From an uncultured Rikenella sp. (GTDB lineage: Bacteria > Bacteroidota > Bacteroidia > Bacteroidales > Rikenellaceae), in contig NZ_CAJTMN010000027.1 in NCBI RefSeq assembly GCF_910577125.1, positions 1 through 24,149 of the forward strand: a DNA stretch of 24,149 nt, in the 5' to 3' direction. Under the pieces are notes generated by a model. That model was not told the DNA's origin. It saw nothing but the letters and a program-made list of their open reading frames with translations, and made no database searches. How positions within the stretch are numbered: position 1 is the stretch's first letter; each line of letters starts with the position of its first letter. The position numbers and the translations under genes are program-made. Shown here one piece after another: positions 1 through 7,747 of the stretch.

Positions 1-129
1 GGGGACAGTTGGTCGTCCGCTGTCAGCGGGACTTACGGCGTGTTCTTGGGCTTCAGCACGCAACATATCACTCCCTGTGACGCATACCATCGTGTTCACG
101 GTTTTCAGTTGCGTTGCCTCTCGGAATAA
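1..129 (+). pseudogene. C-terminal variable-region cassette 1 (cut by window edge)
   Basis: Only the last 41 codons lie inside the window, reading from DSWSSAVSG to GFQLRCLSE and a stop at 127-129. It matches the C-terminus of the FISUMP-like, C-type-lectin-fold family common in Bacteroidales surface proteins (family call from memory of the motif). The core differs from cassettes 2 and 3 mainly in codons of NNC or NNT form, while the last ~25 bases through the stop are shared. The next cassette follows in the same reading frame, beyond the stop. Whether an intact gene lies upstream of the window cannot be seen, so this copy could be the true 3' end of an expressed target gene. Confidence 0.7.
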
Positions 130-138
130 ACGGAAAGC

Positions 139-324
139 CCCGCCCCGGGCTACCGCGACGGCCACACGAGCGCACTGGGCGGCGTCGGCAACAACGGCTA
201 TAGCTGGTCGTCCGCTGTCAGCGGGACTAACGGCGTGTTCTTGCTCTTCTATACGCAGTACTTCGGTCCCTGCCACGCGGATGGTCGTGCCTACGGTTAT
301 CAGTTGCGTTGCCTCTCGGAATAA
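139..324 (+). pseudogene. C-terminal variable-region cassette 2
   Basis: This is a 62-codon open segment with no start codon of its own. It begins at the shared 12-mer CCCGCCCCGGGC (Pro-Ala-Pro-Gly), continues GYRDGHTSALGGVGNNGYSW, and ends YGYQLRCLSE plus stop. The preceding bases come directly from the end of cassette 1, with a 9-nt linker after its stop. I see no promoter or start codon, so it looks like a silent donor or relic and not a gene. Variable residues sit in codons such as GAC, GGC, CAC, AGC and AAC, the classes expected from mutated AAC template codons. Confidence 0.75.
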
Positions 325-333
325 ACGGAACAC

Positions 334-519
334 CCCGCCCCGGGCCACCGCAACCACACCTCGGGCAGATCGGTGTACATCGGCAATGGCGGATACAATT
401 GGTCGTCCGCAGTCAGCGGGGCTAACGGTGTGTTCTTGCACTTCGACGCGCAGAGCCTCAGTCCCGGCGGTGCGGGCAACCGCGTCTATGGTTTTCCGTT
501 GCGTTGCCTCTCGGAATAA
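334..519 (+). pseudogene. C-terminal variable-region cassette 3
   Basis: This 186-bp cassette has the same edges and length as cassette 2: PAPGHR at the start, GGYNWSSAVSG in the middle and YGFPLRCLSE-stop at the end. It lies exactly 195 bp downstream of cassette 2 in the same frame. It has no start codon or visible promoter. After the stop the sequence reads ACGGGGCAGAG, which resembles the ACAGAGA motif that follows other cassettes and hairpins here. The convergent mqnC stop codon lies 54 bp downstream. The variable codons again nearly all end in C or T. Confidence 0.75.
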
Positions 520-573
520 ACGGGGCAGAGCGGCACTCAGAACCGGTCTCCCGTCGGATAATCGATCCCCGAA

Positions 574-1686
574 TCATAACAATTCGTACCGCTGGTTGCG
601 CAGAGCTGGCGTGAAGCCCGCTGCGCGGATCGCCTCCTGCATCCGCGCAGCGTCGATCGTCGTCCGACCCTCGAAATCCGTCGCGCTCACCACATTCTCC
701 TCGATCATGATCGATCCCATGTCGTTCGCCCCGCCGTGCAGTGCCATCTGGCCCGCCGCCAGACCCGTCGTCAGCCACGACGCCTGAATGTTCGGGATGT
801 TGTGCAGCACCAGCCGGCTGACCGCGATCATGCGCAGAAACTCCGCCGTCTCCGCCCCGCCCGACAGCCCCGTCTCCGCCTCCAGCACCGTTCCCCGGCC
901 CTGATACGGCCACGCGATGAACGACAGGAAACCCGGCGCCGACGCCGGTTTGAGCGATTGCAAATCCCTGATTTTTAGCAGATGGAGAATCCGATGCTCC
1001 GGCCGCTCGACATGACCGTACATCATCGTCGCCGACGTGCAGAGCCCCATCCGGTGCGCCACCCGCATCACCTCCAGCCACGTGTCCGCCGAGCACTTGC
1101 CCGGCGAGATCCGGCGGCGGATCTCGTTGTCTAAGATTTCCGCCCCTGCCCCCGGCAGCGAGTCCAGCCCCGCCGCCACGAGCCTCTCCAGCACCGTCCG
1201 GTATCCCTCGGCATCGCTGCCGAAGCCCGAGATGCGCGCGATGTGCGCAATCTCGGGCGGCCCCAGCGCATGCAGTTTGACATTCGGAAACTCGCTCTTG
1301 AGCACCGAGAACAGCTCCTCGTACCACGCCAGATCGAGCTTCGGATGCAGACCGCCCTGCAACAGCAGCTGTTCGCCGCCGAGCGCCAGCATCTCCCGTA
1401 TCTTCCGGCGGTATTCCTCCATCGACGTCACATAGGCCCGTTCCCGATCGGCCGGCCGGCAGTGGAAGCTGCAGAATTTGCACCCGCTGACGCAGACATT
1501 CGTGATGTTGACGTTGCGGTCGATCTGCCACGTCACCCTCCTGTCCGGGTGGAGCTGCCGGTGCCTCGCATCGGCCGCCGCCATCAGTTCGGCCAGCGGC
1601 GCGTCGTTCCAGAGCGTCATCGCTTCGGCGAACGTGAGCGACGCTCCGTCCAGCGCGTGGTGATAAATGTCAGTGAGTGAGGTCAT
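574..1686 (-). CDS. mqnC: cyclic dehypoxanthinyl futalosine synthase, radical SAM
   Basis: The product converts dehypoxanthine futalosine to its cyclic form in the futalosine route to menaquinone, in the cytoplasm. Residues 65-72 read CVSGCKFC, the CxxxCxxC motif that holds the radical-SAM 4Fe-4S cluster. The preceding IDRNVNITNV is typical of MqnC and differs from MqnE. Downstream GGLHP, HALGPPEI and IAWPYQGRGT also fit the family. The start is set at 1686 (MTSLTDIYHH), giving 370 residues, a normal length. An upstream in-frame ATG at 1746 would place the start before the predicted promoter (1710-1740), so it is rejected. The gene stands alone on this strand, converging on cassette 3. Confidence 0.93.
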   Translation of the reverse strand: MTSLTDIYHHALDGASLTFAEAMTLWNDAPLAELMAAADARHRQLHPDRRVTWQIDRNVNITNVCVSGCKFCSFHCRPADRERAYVTSMEEYRRKIREMLALGGEQLLLQGGLHPKLDLAWYEELFSVLKSEFPNVKLHALGPPEIAHIARISGFGSDAEGYRTVLERLVAAGLDSLPGAGAEILDNEIRRRISPGKCSADTWLEVMRVAHRMGLCTSATMMYGHVERPEHRILHLLKIRDLQSLKPASAPGFLSFIAWPYQGRGTVLEAETGLSGGAETAEFLRMIAVSRLVLHNIPNIQASWLTTGLAAGQMALHGGANDMGSIMIEENVVSATDFEGRTTIDAARMQEAIRAAGFTPALRNQRYELL

Positions 1687-1709
1687 ACGGGGGTGAGATT
1701 TTCGTCGGA

Positions 1710-1740
1710 CAAAGATAATACCCCGCGCGCCGGAAAGCAA
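1710..1740 (-). promoter_or_regulatory. mqnC promoter, Bacteroidetes type
   Basis: On the minus strand a -7 box TATCTTTG (1710-1717) lies 20 nt downstream of a TTG (1738-1740), matching the Bacteroidetes consensus. Transcription would begin only about 15-20 nt before the chosen mqnC ATG. The tRNA promoter lies divergently just beyond. Confidence 0.7.
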
Positions 1741-1778
1741 CCGCAACCTCTGGCCGGCGTGCCCCGGTGAAATAAAAT

Positions 1779-1809
1779 TTTGGAAAACCGCCGCAAAGGG
1801 TTATCTTTG
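1779..1809 (+). promoter_or_regulatory. promoter of tRNA-Arg
   Basis: TTTG at 1779-1782 and TATCTTTG at 1802-1809 are separated by 19 nt, a full Bacteroidetes-type promoter. The tRNA begins 42 nt after the -7 box, so a short 5' leader is expected to be trimmed by RNase P. Confidence 0.75.
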
Positions 1810-1851
1810 CTGTGTTGTTCGCACGCCGTTTCGGCGCGGACGGAACACCTC

Positions 1852-1925
1852 GGCGCCGTAGCTTAATTGAATAGAGCATCTGACTACGGATCAGAAGGTT
1901 ACAGGTTTGAGTCCTGTCGGCGTCA
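1852..1925 (+). tRNA. tRNA-Arg(ACG)
   Basis: This is a 74-nt cloverleaf. The acceptor stem pairs GGCGCCG (1852-1858) with CGGCGTC (1918-1924), including one G-U pair, and the discriminator base is A1925. The anticodon stem TCTGA/TCAGA encloses CTACGGA, giving anticodon ACG, normally edited to ICG. The T stem ACAGG/CCTGT is perfect. CCA is not encoded. Oddly, the D loop carries GA where GG is usual, and the T loop reads TTTGAGT where TTCGAGT or TTCGAAT is usual. Together these replace the G19-C56 tertiary pair with A19-U56. The gene has its own promoter and terminator, so it looks functional. Confidence 0.95.
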
Positions 1926-1948
1926 CACCCTTTTCATATCTGTTATAC

Positions 1949-1973
1949 GGGGCGATCGTTCGCCCCTTTTTTT
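1949..1973 (+). terminator. intrinsic terminator after tRNA-Arg
   Basis: A 7-bp stem GGGGCGA/TCGCCCC with loop TCGT is followed by seven Ts (1967-1973). It lies 24 nt after the tRNA. Confidence 0.85.
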
Positions 1974-2026
1974 GTGGTTTTCCCGGGTCGAAAGAGGCGG
2001 ATCGATCGGACTAATCTATTGGAACG

Positions 2027-3205
2027 ATGGCAATTGGAATTCATAAGAGAAGATGGATTATCGAAATGGAGGTCGAGTGTGTCGGGCCGGCCGACGACGC
2101 TCGGTTCGAGATAGGCGGTTCGGGACATTGCACGGTCGATTGGGGCGACGGTGCTGTGGAACAGGGGCCTTTGTCGACCGATAAACAGAGGTGGTTCTGG
2201 TATTCGACCCAAAGTCAGGGCCTATTCAGTCATCGTTATGACCGTCCGGGACGGTATGCGATTCGTGTGAGCGGATCGGATGGAAGTGTTCGGTTTTTTG
2301 ACTGTTCGGGCGGGTCGTCTATGACGGGGCGATATACGATTTTGAAGTTGGCGGGATGTACGCGTTTGGTGAGGTTGCATTGTGATTACAATCGGTTGGT
2401 TTCGTTGGAGGCAGGGGATTGCAGGTCGCTGGAAGTGTTGCGTTGTTCTGAAAACCGGCTGAAGTATTTGGAGGTGAAAAGTTGCATTCGACTCGCTTAC
2501 TTGATCTGTGACAAGAATCAACTGGCTTCGCTGGAGCTCGGTCGGAATCGGAAATTGAAGGAGCTGGATTGTGGGATTAATGCGTTGACTGCATTGCATC
2601 TGGCGAACAATCGGCGGCTGGAAGAGCTCGATTGTGGCGATAATGCGCTGACGGAGTTGCACATAGAACGAAATCGGAGGTTGAAAGAGTTCTTTTGTGA
2701 AAAGAACCGCCTGACGGAGCTGCACATAGGAAAAAATCGGAAGTTGCAGGCACTGACTTGTTCCGAGAATGCGTTGTCGGCGCTGGATACCAGCCGGAAT
2801 CGCCGGATGGATTATCTGGACTGCGAGGACAATAAAATAGAGGGGTTGGATTTTTCGCATAATCCGAAATTGAAGGATCTTTCCTGTGAAAGTAACCGGC
2901 TCGAACGGCTGGATATGCGGCAGAATCAAGGGCTCTCGTATCTGGCGTGCGAGAATAACCGGTTGACCGATTTGTGTCTCCCGACGCAAGGGAGAGAACT
3001 CTATGCGGTATTCTGCCGTGAGAATCCGTTGTCGGCAGCGGTGGCGGAGCGGATCATCGAAGAGCTGCCTTTCCGGGGGGACAGGAAACCAAACGAAAGG
3101 GGTGACCTGTGGATCAGCGTGCCGCTGTCGGAGCAGGTGATTCGGGCGGCTGAGCAGAACGGATGGGACGTGAACAAGGGGTGCGACGGGAGTAAGGCCG
3201 AATAA
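2027..3205 (+). CDS. leucine-rich-repeat protein with PKD-like N-terminus
   Basis: The 392-residue product has an N-terminal segment (about residues 14-85) with CTVDWGDG and a later FSHRYDRPGRYAIRVSG, a PKD-like pattern often found before LRRs in Bacteroidales. From about residue 110 to 320 there are ten near-perfect 21-residue repeats of pattern xxLxxLxCxxNxLxxLxLxxN, with a cysteine in almost every unit. A short capping region follows. No signal peptide, lipobox or membrane segment is visible, so a cytoplasmic place is likely, which is unusual for this repeat class. Its role is unknown, and protein binding is an inference from LRR structure. Codon use looks more A/T-rich than its neighbours, so transfer is possible. 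An internal start at Met14 is an alternative. Confidence 0.85.
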   Translation: MAIGIHKRRWIIEMEVECVGPADDARFEIGGSGHCTVDWGDGAVEQGPLSTDKQRWFWYSTQSQGLFSHRYDRPGRYAIRVSGSDGSVRFFDCSGGSSMTGRYTILKLAGCTRLVRLHCDYNRLVSLEAGDCRSLEVLRCSENRLKYLEVKSCIRLAYLICDKNQLASLELGRNRKLKELDCGINALTALHLANNRRLEELDCGDNALTELHIERNRRLKEFFCEKNRLTELHIGKNRKLQALTCSENALSALDTSRNRRMDYLDCEDNKIEGLDFSHNPKLKDLSCESNRLERLDMRQNQGLSYLACENNRLTDLCLPTQGRELYAVFCRENPLSAAVAERIIEELPFRGDRKPNERGDLWISVPLSEQVIRAAEQNGWDVNKGCDGSKAE

Positions 3206-3220
3206 ATCGGAGGATATATC

Positions 3221-3251
3221 TTGTCGGGTTGCCTGAAAAATCGTATCTTTA
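3221..3251 (+). promoter_or_regulatory. probable promoter of the DUF2007 gene
   Basis: TTG at 3221-3223 and TATCTTTA at 3244-3251 are 20 nt apart. The second box differs from TAnnTTTG only in its last base. The ATG lies 28 nt downstream. Confidence 0.55.
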
Positions 3252-3279
3252 GGGGAAAGATAACTCAATTGTTCCGGAT

Positions 3280-3663
3280 ATGAAAATCGTGGGTTTTTAT
3301 GCCGATAGCTTCGAGGCTTCGCTGGTGCAGGGGCAGCTGGCGAATGCGGGGATCGAGGCTTGTTTGTTGAACGAGTACGTCAATGGCGTGATGCCTTGGG
3401 GTTCGGAGTCGGATCGTGCGGTGCGTGTCGGGGTGTCCGACGAGGATTATGCCGCAGCGATGGCCGTGCTGACGCCTGAGGCGGGGGCTGCTGCGGAGCC
3501 GAAAGTGTGTCCTTTCTGCGGTTCGGAGCAGGTCTCGCTGGGGCTGAAAGGGCCGAAACGGTGGCGGAAAATCTTGTGGACGGCATTGGCCGTGTTGACC
3601 ATGTCGCCTCCGGGAAAGGTGCGGGCGAACTACTACTGCCGGGAGTGTCGCCGGGAGTTCTGA
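3280..3663 (+). CDS. DUF2007 domain protein with zinc ribbon
   Basis: The 127-residue protein starts with a DUF2007-like domain (residues 1-70: MKIVGFYADSFEASLVQGQL, then SDRAVRVGVSDEDYAAAMAVL). It ends with a split zinc ribbon, CPFCGSEQ at about residue 77 and YYCRECRREF at the C-terminus, which together give four metal-binding cysteines. Between them is a hydrophobic stretch around ILWTALAVLTM that may touch the membrane. DUF2007 proteins are small putative signalling or regulatory proteins of unknown mechanism. The gene has its own predicted promoter and converges with the next gene, 29 bp away. Confidence 0.8.
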   Translation: MKIVGFYADSFEASLVQGQLANAGIEACLLNEYVNGVMPWGSESDRAVRVGVSDEDYAAAMAVLTPEAGAAAEPKVCPFCGSEQVSLGLKGPKRWRKILWTALAVLTMSPPGKVRANYYCRECRREF

Positions 3664-3692
3664 ACAGAGGAACTTTTAGTCGCGGCGGGCTG

Positions 3693-4481
3693 TTATTCCC
3701 GCACAACGCGCCGGGAATCGCAGGAGGTCAGCAGTCGGATGCATCGCTCCTCGTCGATTGCCTGTCCGGTCAGTATGTCGGTAATCAGTTGCCGGTATAG
3801 GCGTGTCGCTTTTTCCGCCTCGTGGCTTCGGGGCGAGTGGAGCGTCAGCGTCCAGAGGTCGTATCCCACGACGCATCGGAAGGTGATCTGTTCGCCGTCG
3901 AAAACCATATCCGGATATTCGCTGCCCATATACCGGTCGATCATGTGGGTCGTGTATTCATAGATCTGTTTTGCCAGCGCCTCGCCGACGGGCACTTTTT
4001 TCGCCTCGATGCGATATCGGTCGGGGGCTTCGGCCCGGATGCGCCGGATCATGGCCCGATTGTGCCGCAAAGAGCTGTCTATCAAAATGCTGTCGCCGAT
4101 TTGTTCAGCTGAGAAATTCATGAGCGGGAACTCATCCGCTAATTTCTTCTCCACCTCTCTGTAATTCGCCACTTGTTTGGCTTCCAGGATCCATCCGCCG
4201 GTCGAGTCCCGATAGAGGCGGAGGCCCGAACTCCCTTCGAACGACGGGGCGATGAAAAATTCGACCGGCGCGTTGAAGTCTCCGAAAAAACGTCTCTCCG
4301 TCTCGCTTTTGGAGTCGAAGTTGTACATGCCGTGCACCGACCCGTCCGGCTCGATGACGCGCACGGAGTTGGCGTAGTTGTTTTCGATTCGTTTTAGGAA
4401 ACGGCCTCCGTTTTGCTGTGCTTCGGATACCTCTTGTGCGATGAGTAAAACGAATGTGAACAGTGCGGTGAGTCGTGCCAT
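3693..4481 (-). CDS. exported protein of unknown function
   Basis: The 262-residue product begins with a likely Sec signal peptide (MARLTALFTFVLLIAQEVSEA, cleavage near residue 21-22). There is no lipobox cysteine, so a periplasmic location is likely. I do not recognise a family. The mature part is soluble-looking, with charged helices in the middle and a cysteine pair near the end (RCIRLLTSC). It may be specific to Rikenellaceae or Bacteroidales. A weak -7-like TATCTTCG lies just upstream on the minus strand. It is separated from ppdK by a strong terminator and so is probably its own transcript. Confidence 0.75.
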   Translation of the reverse strand: MARLTALFTFVLLIAQEVSEAQQNGGRFLKRIENNYANSVRVIEPDGSVHGMYNFDSKSETERRFFGDFNAPVEFFIAPSFEGSSGLRLYRDSTGGWILEAKQVANYREVEKKLADEFPLMNFSAEQIGDSILIDSSLRHNRAMIRRIRAEAPDRYRIEAKKVPVGEALAKQIYEYTTHMIDRYMGSEYPDMVFDGEQITFRCVVGYDLWTLTLHSPRSHEAEKATRLYRQLITDILTGQAIDEERCIRLLTSCDSRRVVRE

Positions 4482-4543
4482 GACCGTGGAAATTTTCTTC
4501 GAAGATAGGTTGCTTTTGGGGATTTATGTTCGGTCGAGGGTAT

Positions 4544-4582
4544 AAAAAACGGGTCGATGCACAGTAATGTGCATCGACCCGT
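4544..4582 (-). terminator. intrinsic terminator after ppdK
   Basis: A perfect 15-bp inverted repeat (arms 4549-4563 and 4568-4582, loop GTAA) is followed on the minus strand by a run of six Ts. It lies about 55 nt after the ppdK stop. A second hairpin, CCCGCGGC/GCCGCGGG at 4597-4618, lies between the two. Confidence 0.88.
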
Positions 4583-4635
4583 CTGTTTGTGAAGACCCCG
4601 CGGCAAAAGGGCCGCGGGATCGTAGCAGGCAAGGA

Positions 4636-7365
4636 TTATTTCCCCTCTTTCAGTGCCGCGTGAGCCGCTGCGAGCCGTGCGATCGGCACCCGGAACGGCG
4701 AGCACGATACGTAGTTCAGCCCCGCATAGTGGCAGAACTCTACCGAGCTCGGTTCCCCGCCGTGTTCGCCGCAGATACCGCACTTCAAGCCTTCGCGCAC
4801 CCCGCGGCCCTTGAACACCGCTTCGCGGATGAGCTGACCGACGCCCTTGACGTCCAGAATCTGGAACGGGTCTTGTTTCAGGATCCCCTTGCGGAGGTAT
4901 TCCGGCAGGAATTTGCCGATGTCGTCGCGCGAGAAGCCGAGGGTCATCTGGGTCAGGTCGTTGGTACCGAACGAGAAGAATTGAGCCACTTCGGCGATTT
5001 CATTGGCCGTCACCGCCGCGCGCGGAACTTCGATCATCGTACCGATCATGTAGTCGATCTTGTCGTTGCGTTCGGCGAAGACTTCGTTCGCGGTGGCGTC
5101 GATGATCTTCTTCTGGTACTTGAGCTCTTTGTGGTTCCCCACGAGCGGCACCATGATTTCGACGTGTACCGGAATCCCTTTCTTCTTCACGTTCATGGCA
5201 GCCTCGATAATGGCGCGGGTCTGCATTTCGGTGATTTCCGGATAGGTGTTCCCCAGCCGGCAGCCGCGGTGACCCAGCATCGGGTTGAACTCAGCCAGCG
5301 ATTCGACCTTTTCCTTGATCTTTTCGTAGCTTACGCCCATTTCGGCAGCCATTTCGCGCTGTTCCTTTTCGAAGTGGGGTACGAATTCGTGCAACGGCGG
5401 GTCGAGCAGCCGGACGGTCACCGGGTTGCCTTCCATCACTTCGAACAGCCCTTCGAAGTCGGCGCGCTGCATCGGCAGCAGTTTGGCGAGCGCTTTCCGC
5501 CGTCCTGCTTCGTCGTCGGCGAGGATCATTTCACGCACGGCTTTGATCCGATCCCCTTCGAAGAACATGTGTTCCGTACGGCAGAGACCGATCCCCTGCG
5601 CACCGAACGCGAAGGCTTGTTTCGCATCGCGCGGCGAGTCGGCATTGGCCCGCACTTTGAGGTGTGCATATTTGTTGGCCAGGTCCATCAGCTTGCCGAA
5701 GTCGCCCGACAGGTCTGCCGCCTGCGTAGCCACCTTGCCTTCGTAAACTTCACCGGTGGAACCGTTCAGCGAGATCCAGTCTCCTTCTTTCAAGACCGTC
5801 CCGCCGATGGTCATCGTCCGGGCTTTGTAGTCCACCTGGATAGCCCCCGCACCGGAAACGCAGCATTTCCCCATCCCGCGCGCAACCACAGCCGCATGCG
5901 ACGTCATCCCCCCGCGTGCAGTGAGAATCCCGTTAGCGGCGTTCATCCCTTTCAGGTCTTCCGGCGAGGTTTCGATACGGACAAGGATGGTCTCTTTCCC
6001 TTTGTCTTTCCACGCTTCGGCGTCGTCGGCGAAGAAGACGATCTGGCCGGTCGCAGCCCCCGGCGATGCCGGCAGCCCCTTGGTCAAAACCTTGGCCTTT
6101 TTCACTGCATCTTTGTCGAATACCGGGTGCAGCAGCTCGTCGAGCTTGGCCGGTTCCACGCGCAACACAGCGGTCTTCTCATCGATCAACCCCTCTGCGA
6201 GCATCTCCATGGCCATCCGCACCATCGCTTCGCCGGTACGTTTCCCCGAGCGGGTCTGGAGCATCCACAGCTTACCGTCCTGAATGGTAAACTCGATGTC
6301 CTGCATGTCGGTGAAGTAGGTTTCGAGGTGGTTCTGGATGTCGTTCAGCTCCTTATAAACCGCCGGCATCACCTCTTCGAGGGACGGGAATTTCGCTTTC
6401 CGTTCCTCTTCGCTGATCCCCTGCAGTTTGGCCCATCTTCTGGAACCTTCGACGGTGATCTGCTGCGGTGTGCGAATCCCCGCAACGACATCTTCCCCCT
6501 GTGCATTCACCAGGTATTCGCCGTTGAAGATGTTTTCGCCGGTCGCCGCGTCGCGGGTAAAGGCCACCCCCGTCGCCGAGTTGTCGCCCATGTTCCCGAA
6601 GACCATGGCCTGTACGTTGACTGCCGTCCCCCATTCCGACGGGTATTTGTGCATCTGACGATAGAGAATCGCGCGTTCGTTCATCCAGCTTTCGAACACG
6701 GCGCAGATGGCGCCCCAGAGCTGTTCCCACGGATCGGTCGGGAAGTCTTTGCCGGTCTGTGCCTTGACGGCTGCCTTGAACCGGGTCACCATCTCCTTGA
6801 GGTCTTCGGTGTTGAGTTCGGTGTCGTTCTTCACACCGCGTTTGGCCTTGATCTCATCGATGATGACTTCGAACGGGTCGTGGTCTTCTTTCGACTGCGG
6901 TTTCATCCCGAGCACCACGTCGCCGTACATCTGTACGAACCGGCGATAGGAGTCCCACGCGAACCGCGGGTTGCCGCTGCGCTTAGCTACCGCTTCGACC
7001 GCCTGGTCGTTCATCCCGAGGTTGAGGATGGTGTCCATCATCCCCGGCATCGAGACGCGTGCGCCCGACCGCACCGAGAGCAGCAGCGGGTTGGTGGCCG
7101 ATCCGAACTCCATGCCCATCTGTTTTTCGACCTCTTTCATGGCCTTTTCGACGTCGGGTTTGATCATGGCGATCACCCCGTCTTTCCCGTGCGTATAGAA
7201 TTCGGTACAAACTTCGGTGGTAATGGTGAACCCGGCCGGCACCGGAATACCGATCAGGTTCATCTCGGCGAGGTTGGCCCCCTTGCCGCCGAGCAGTTCT
7301 TTCATCTTGCCGTTCCCTTCGGCTTTTTTGTTACCGAACGAATAGACGCGTTTTACGTTAGACAT
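4636..7365 (-). CDS. ppdK: pyruvate, phosphate dikinase
   Basis: The enzyme interconverts pyruvate, ATP and phosphate with phosphoenolpyruvate, AMP and pyrophosphate, in glycolysis or gluconeogenesis. The 909-residue length is normal. The N-terminal ATP-grasp part begins MSNVKRVYSFG and contains LLGGKGANLAEM and SVRSGARVSMPGMMDTILNLG. The phospho-carrier domain has GGMTSHAAVVARGMGKCC with the catalytic His near residue 490. The C-terminal PEP/pyruvate barrel has GLCRTEHMFFE, MLGHRGCRLG, FSFGTNDLTQMTLGFSRDD and CGICGEHGG with the active-site Cys near residue 865. It is a single-gene unit with a promoter element upstream and a terminator downstream. Confidence 0.98.
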   Translation of the reverse strand: MSNVKRVYSFGNKKAEGNGKMKELLGGKGANLAEMNLIGIPVPAGFTITTEVCTEFYTHGKDGVIAMIKPDVEKAMKEVEKQMGMEFGSATNPLLLSVRSGARVSMPGMMDTILNLGMNDQAVEAVAKRSGNPRFAWDSYRRFVQMYGDVVLGMKPQSKEDHDPFEVIIDEIKAKRGVKNDTELNTEDLKEMVTRFKAAVKAQTGKDFPTDPWEQLWGAICAVFESWMNERAILYRQMHKYPSEWGTAVNVQAMVFGNMGDNSATGVAFTRDAATGENIFNGEYLVNAQGEDVVAGIRTPQQITVEGSRRWAKLQGISEEERKAKFPSLEEVMPAVYKELNDIQNHLETYFTDMQDIEFTIQDGKLWMLQTRSGKRTGEAMVRMAMEMLAEGLIDEKTAVLRVEPAKLDELLHPVFDKDAVKKAKVLTKGLPASPGAATGQIVFFADDAEAWKDKGKETILVRIETSPEDLKGMNAANGILTARGGMTSHAAVVARGMGKCCVSGAGAIQVDYKARTMTIGGTVLKEGDWISLNGSTGEVYEGKVATQAADLSGDFGKLMDLANKYAHLKVRANADSPRDAKQAFAFGAQGIGLCRTEHMFFEGDRIKAVREMILADDEAGRRKALAKLLPMQRADFEGLFEVMEGNPVTVRLLDPPLHEFVPHFEKEQREMAAEMGVSYEKIKEKVESLAEFNPMLGHRGCRLGNTYPEITEMQTRAIIEAAMNVKKKGIPVHVEIMVPLVGNHKELKYQKKIIDATANEVFAERNDKIDYMIGTMIEVPRAAVTANEIAEVAQFFSFGTNDLTQMTLGFSRDDIGKFLPEYLRKGILKQDPFQILDVKGVGQLIREAVFKGRGVREGLKCGICGEHGGEPSSVEFCHYAGLNYVSCSPFRVPIARLAAAHAALKEGK

Positions 7366-7449
7366 GTGTGTGTTGATTTATGAATGAATTGTTTGTAAAT
7401 CAGGCCGATTCCGCCGCATGCCCGTTCGTGCGCGGCGGTGTCCGTTCGG

Positions 7450-7457
7450 CAAATATA
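7450..7457 (-). promoter_or_regulatory. -7 box upstream of ppdK
   Basis: TATATTTG on the minus strand matches TAnnTTTG exactly. No clear TTG lies about 20 nt further upstream. It implies a 5' leader of roughly 75-80 nt. Confidence 0.5.
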
Positions 7458-7561
7458 CTGTATTTTTCGGGATTTTCATACGGGCGGACGGTTTCTTGTC
7501 GGGCGGGCGTTCGGGGAAGGGGATCGGGTTTCGGCGGCCGGTTGTTCAAGTCTCTTGCGGC

Positions 7562-7747
7562 CCCGCCCCGGGCTTCCGCGGTCGTTCAGAGGGGGCTATA
7601 GGGGGCGTCGGCGATTACGGTTACAGTTGGTCGTTCCCAACTCGCGATACCAATGGCATGTTTCTGGGGATCGGCACCGTTTGGCTCAATCCTAGTAGTT
7701 CAGATTACCGCGGCTACGGTTATCAGTTGCGTTGCCTCTCGGAATAA
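7562..7747 (+). pseudogene. C-terminal variable-region cassette 4
   Basis: This 186-bp, 62-codon cassette starts at CCCGCCCCGGGC (PAPGFRGRSEG), has GYSWSF in the middle and ends YGYQLRCLSE-stop. An in-frame ATG exists at 7418, but it falls in the ppdK promoter region and the intervening residues match nothing in the other cassettes, so I do not call a gene from it. The variable part is less clean than in cassettes 1-3, with some NNG codons (GGG, TGG). The stop is followed by a GGGACAGAGAC motif and then repeat family IV. Confidence 0.7.

Noticed and set aside
4567..7383. A 938-codon open frame on the + strand opposite ppdK
   Set aside because: It is a shadow of a G+C-rich real gene; the minus-strand frame is a complete PPDK with all motifs.
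7418..7747. A 109-residue gene that would include cassette 4
   Set aside because: The ATG sits in the ppdK promoter region and the first ~45 residues have no counterpart in other cassettes; only the part from PAPG onward is shared.
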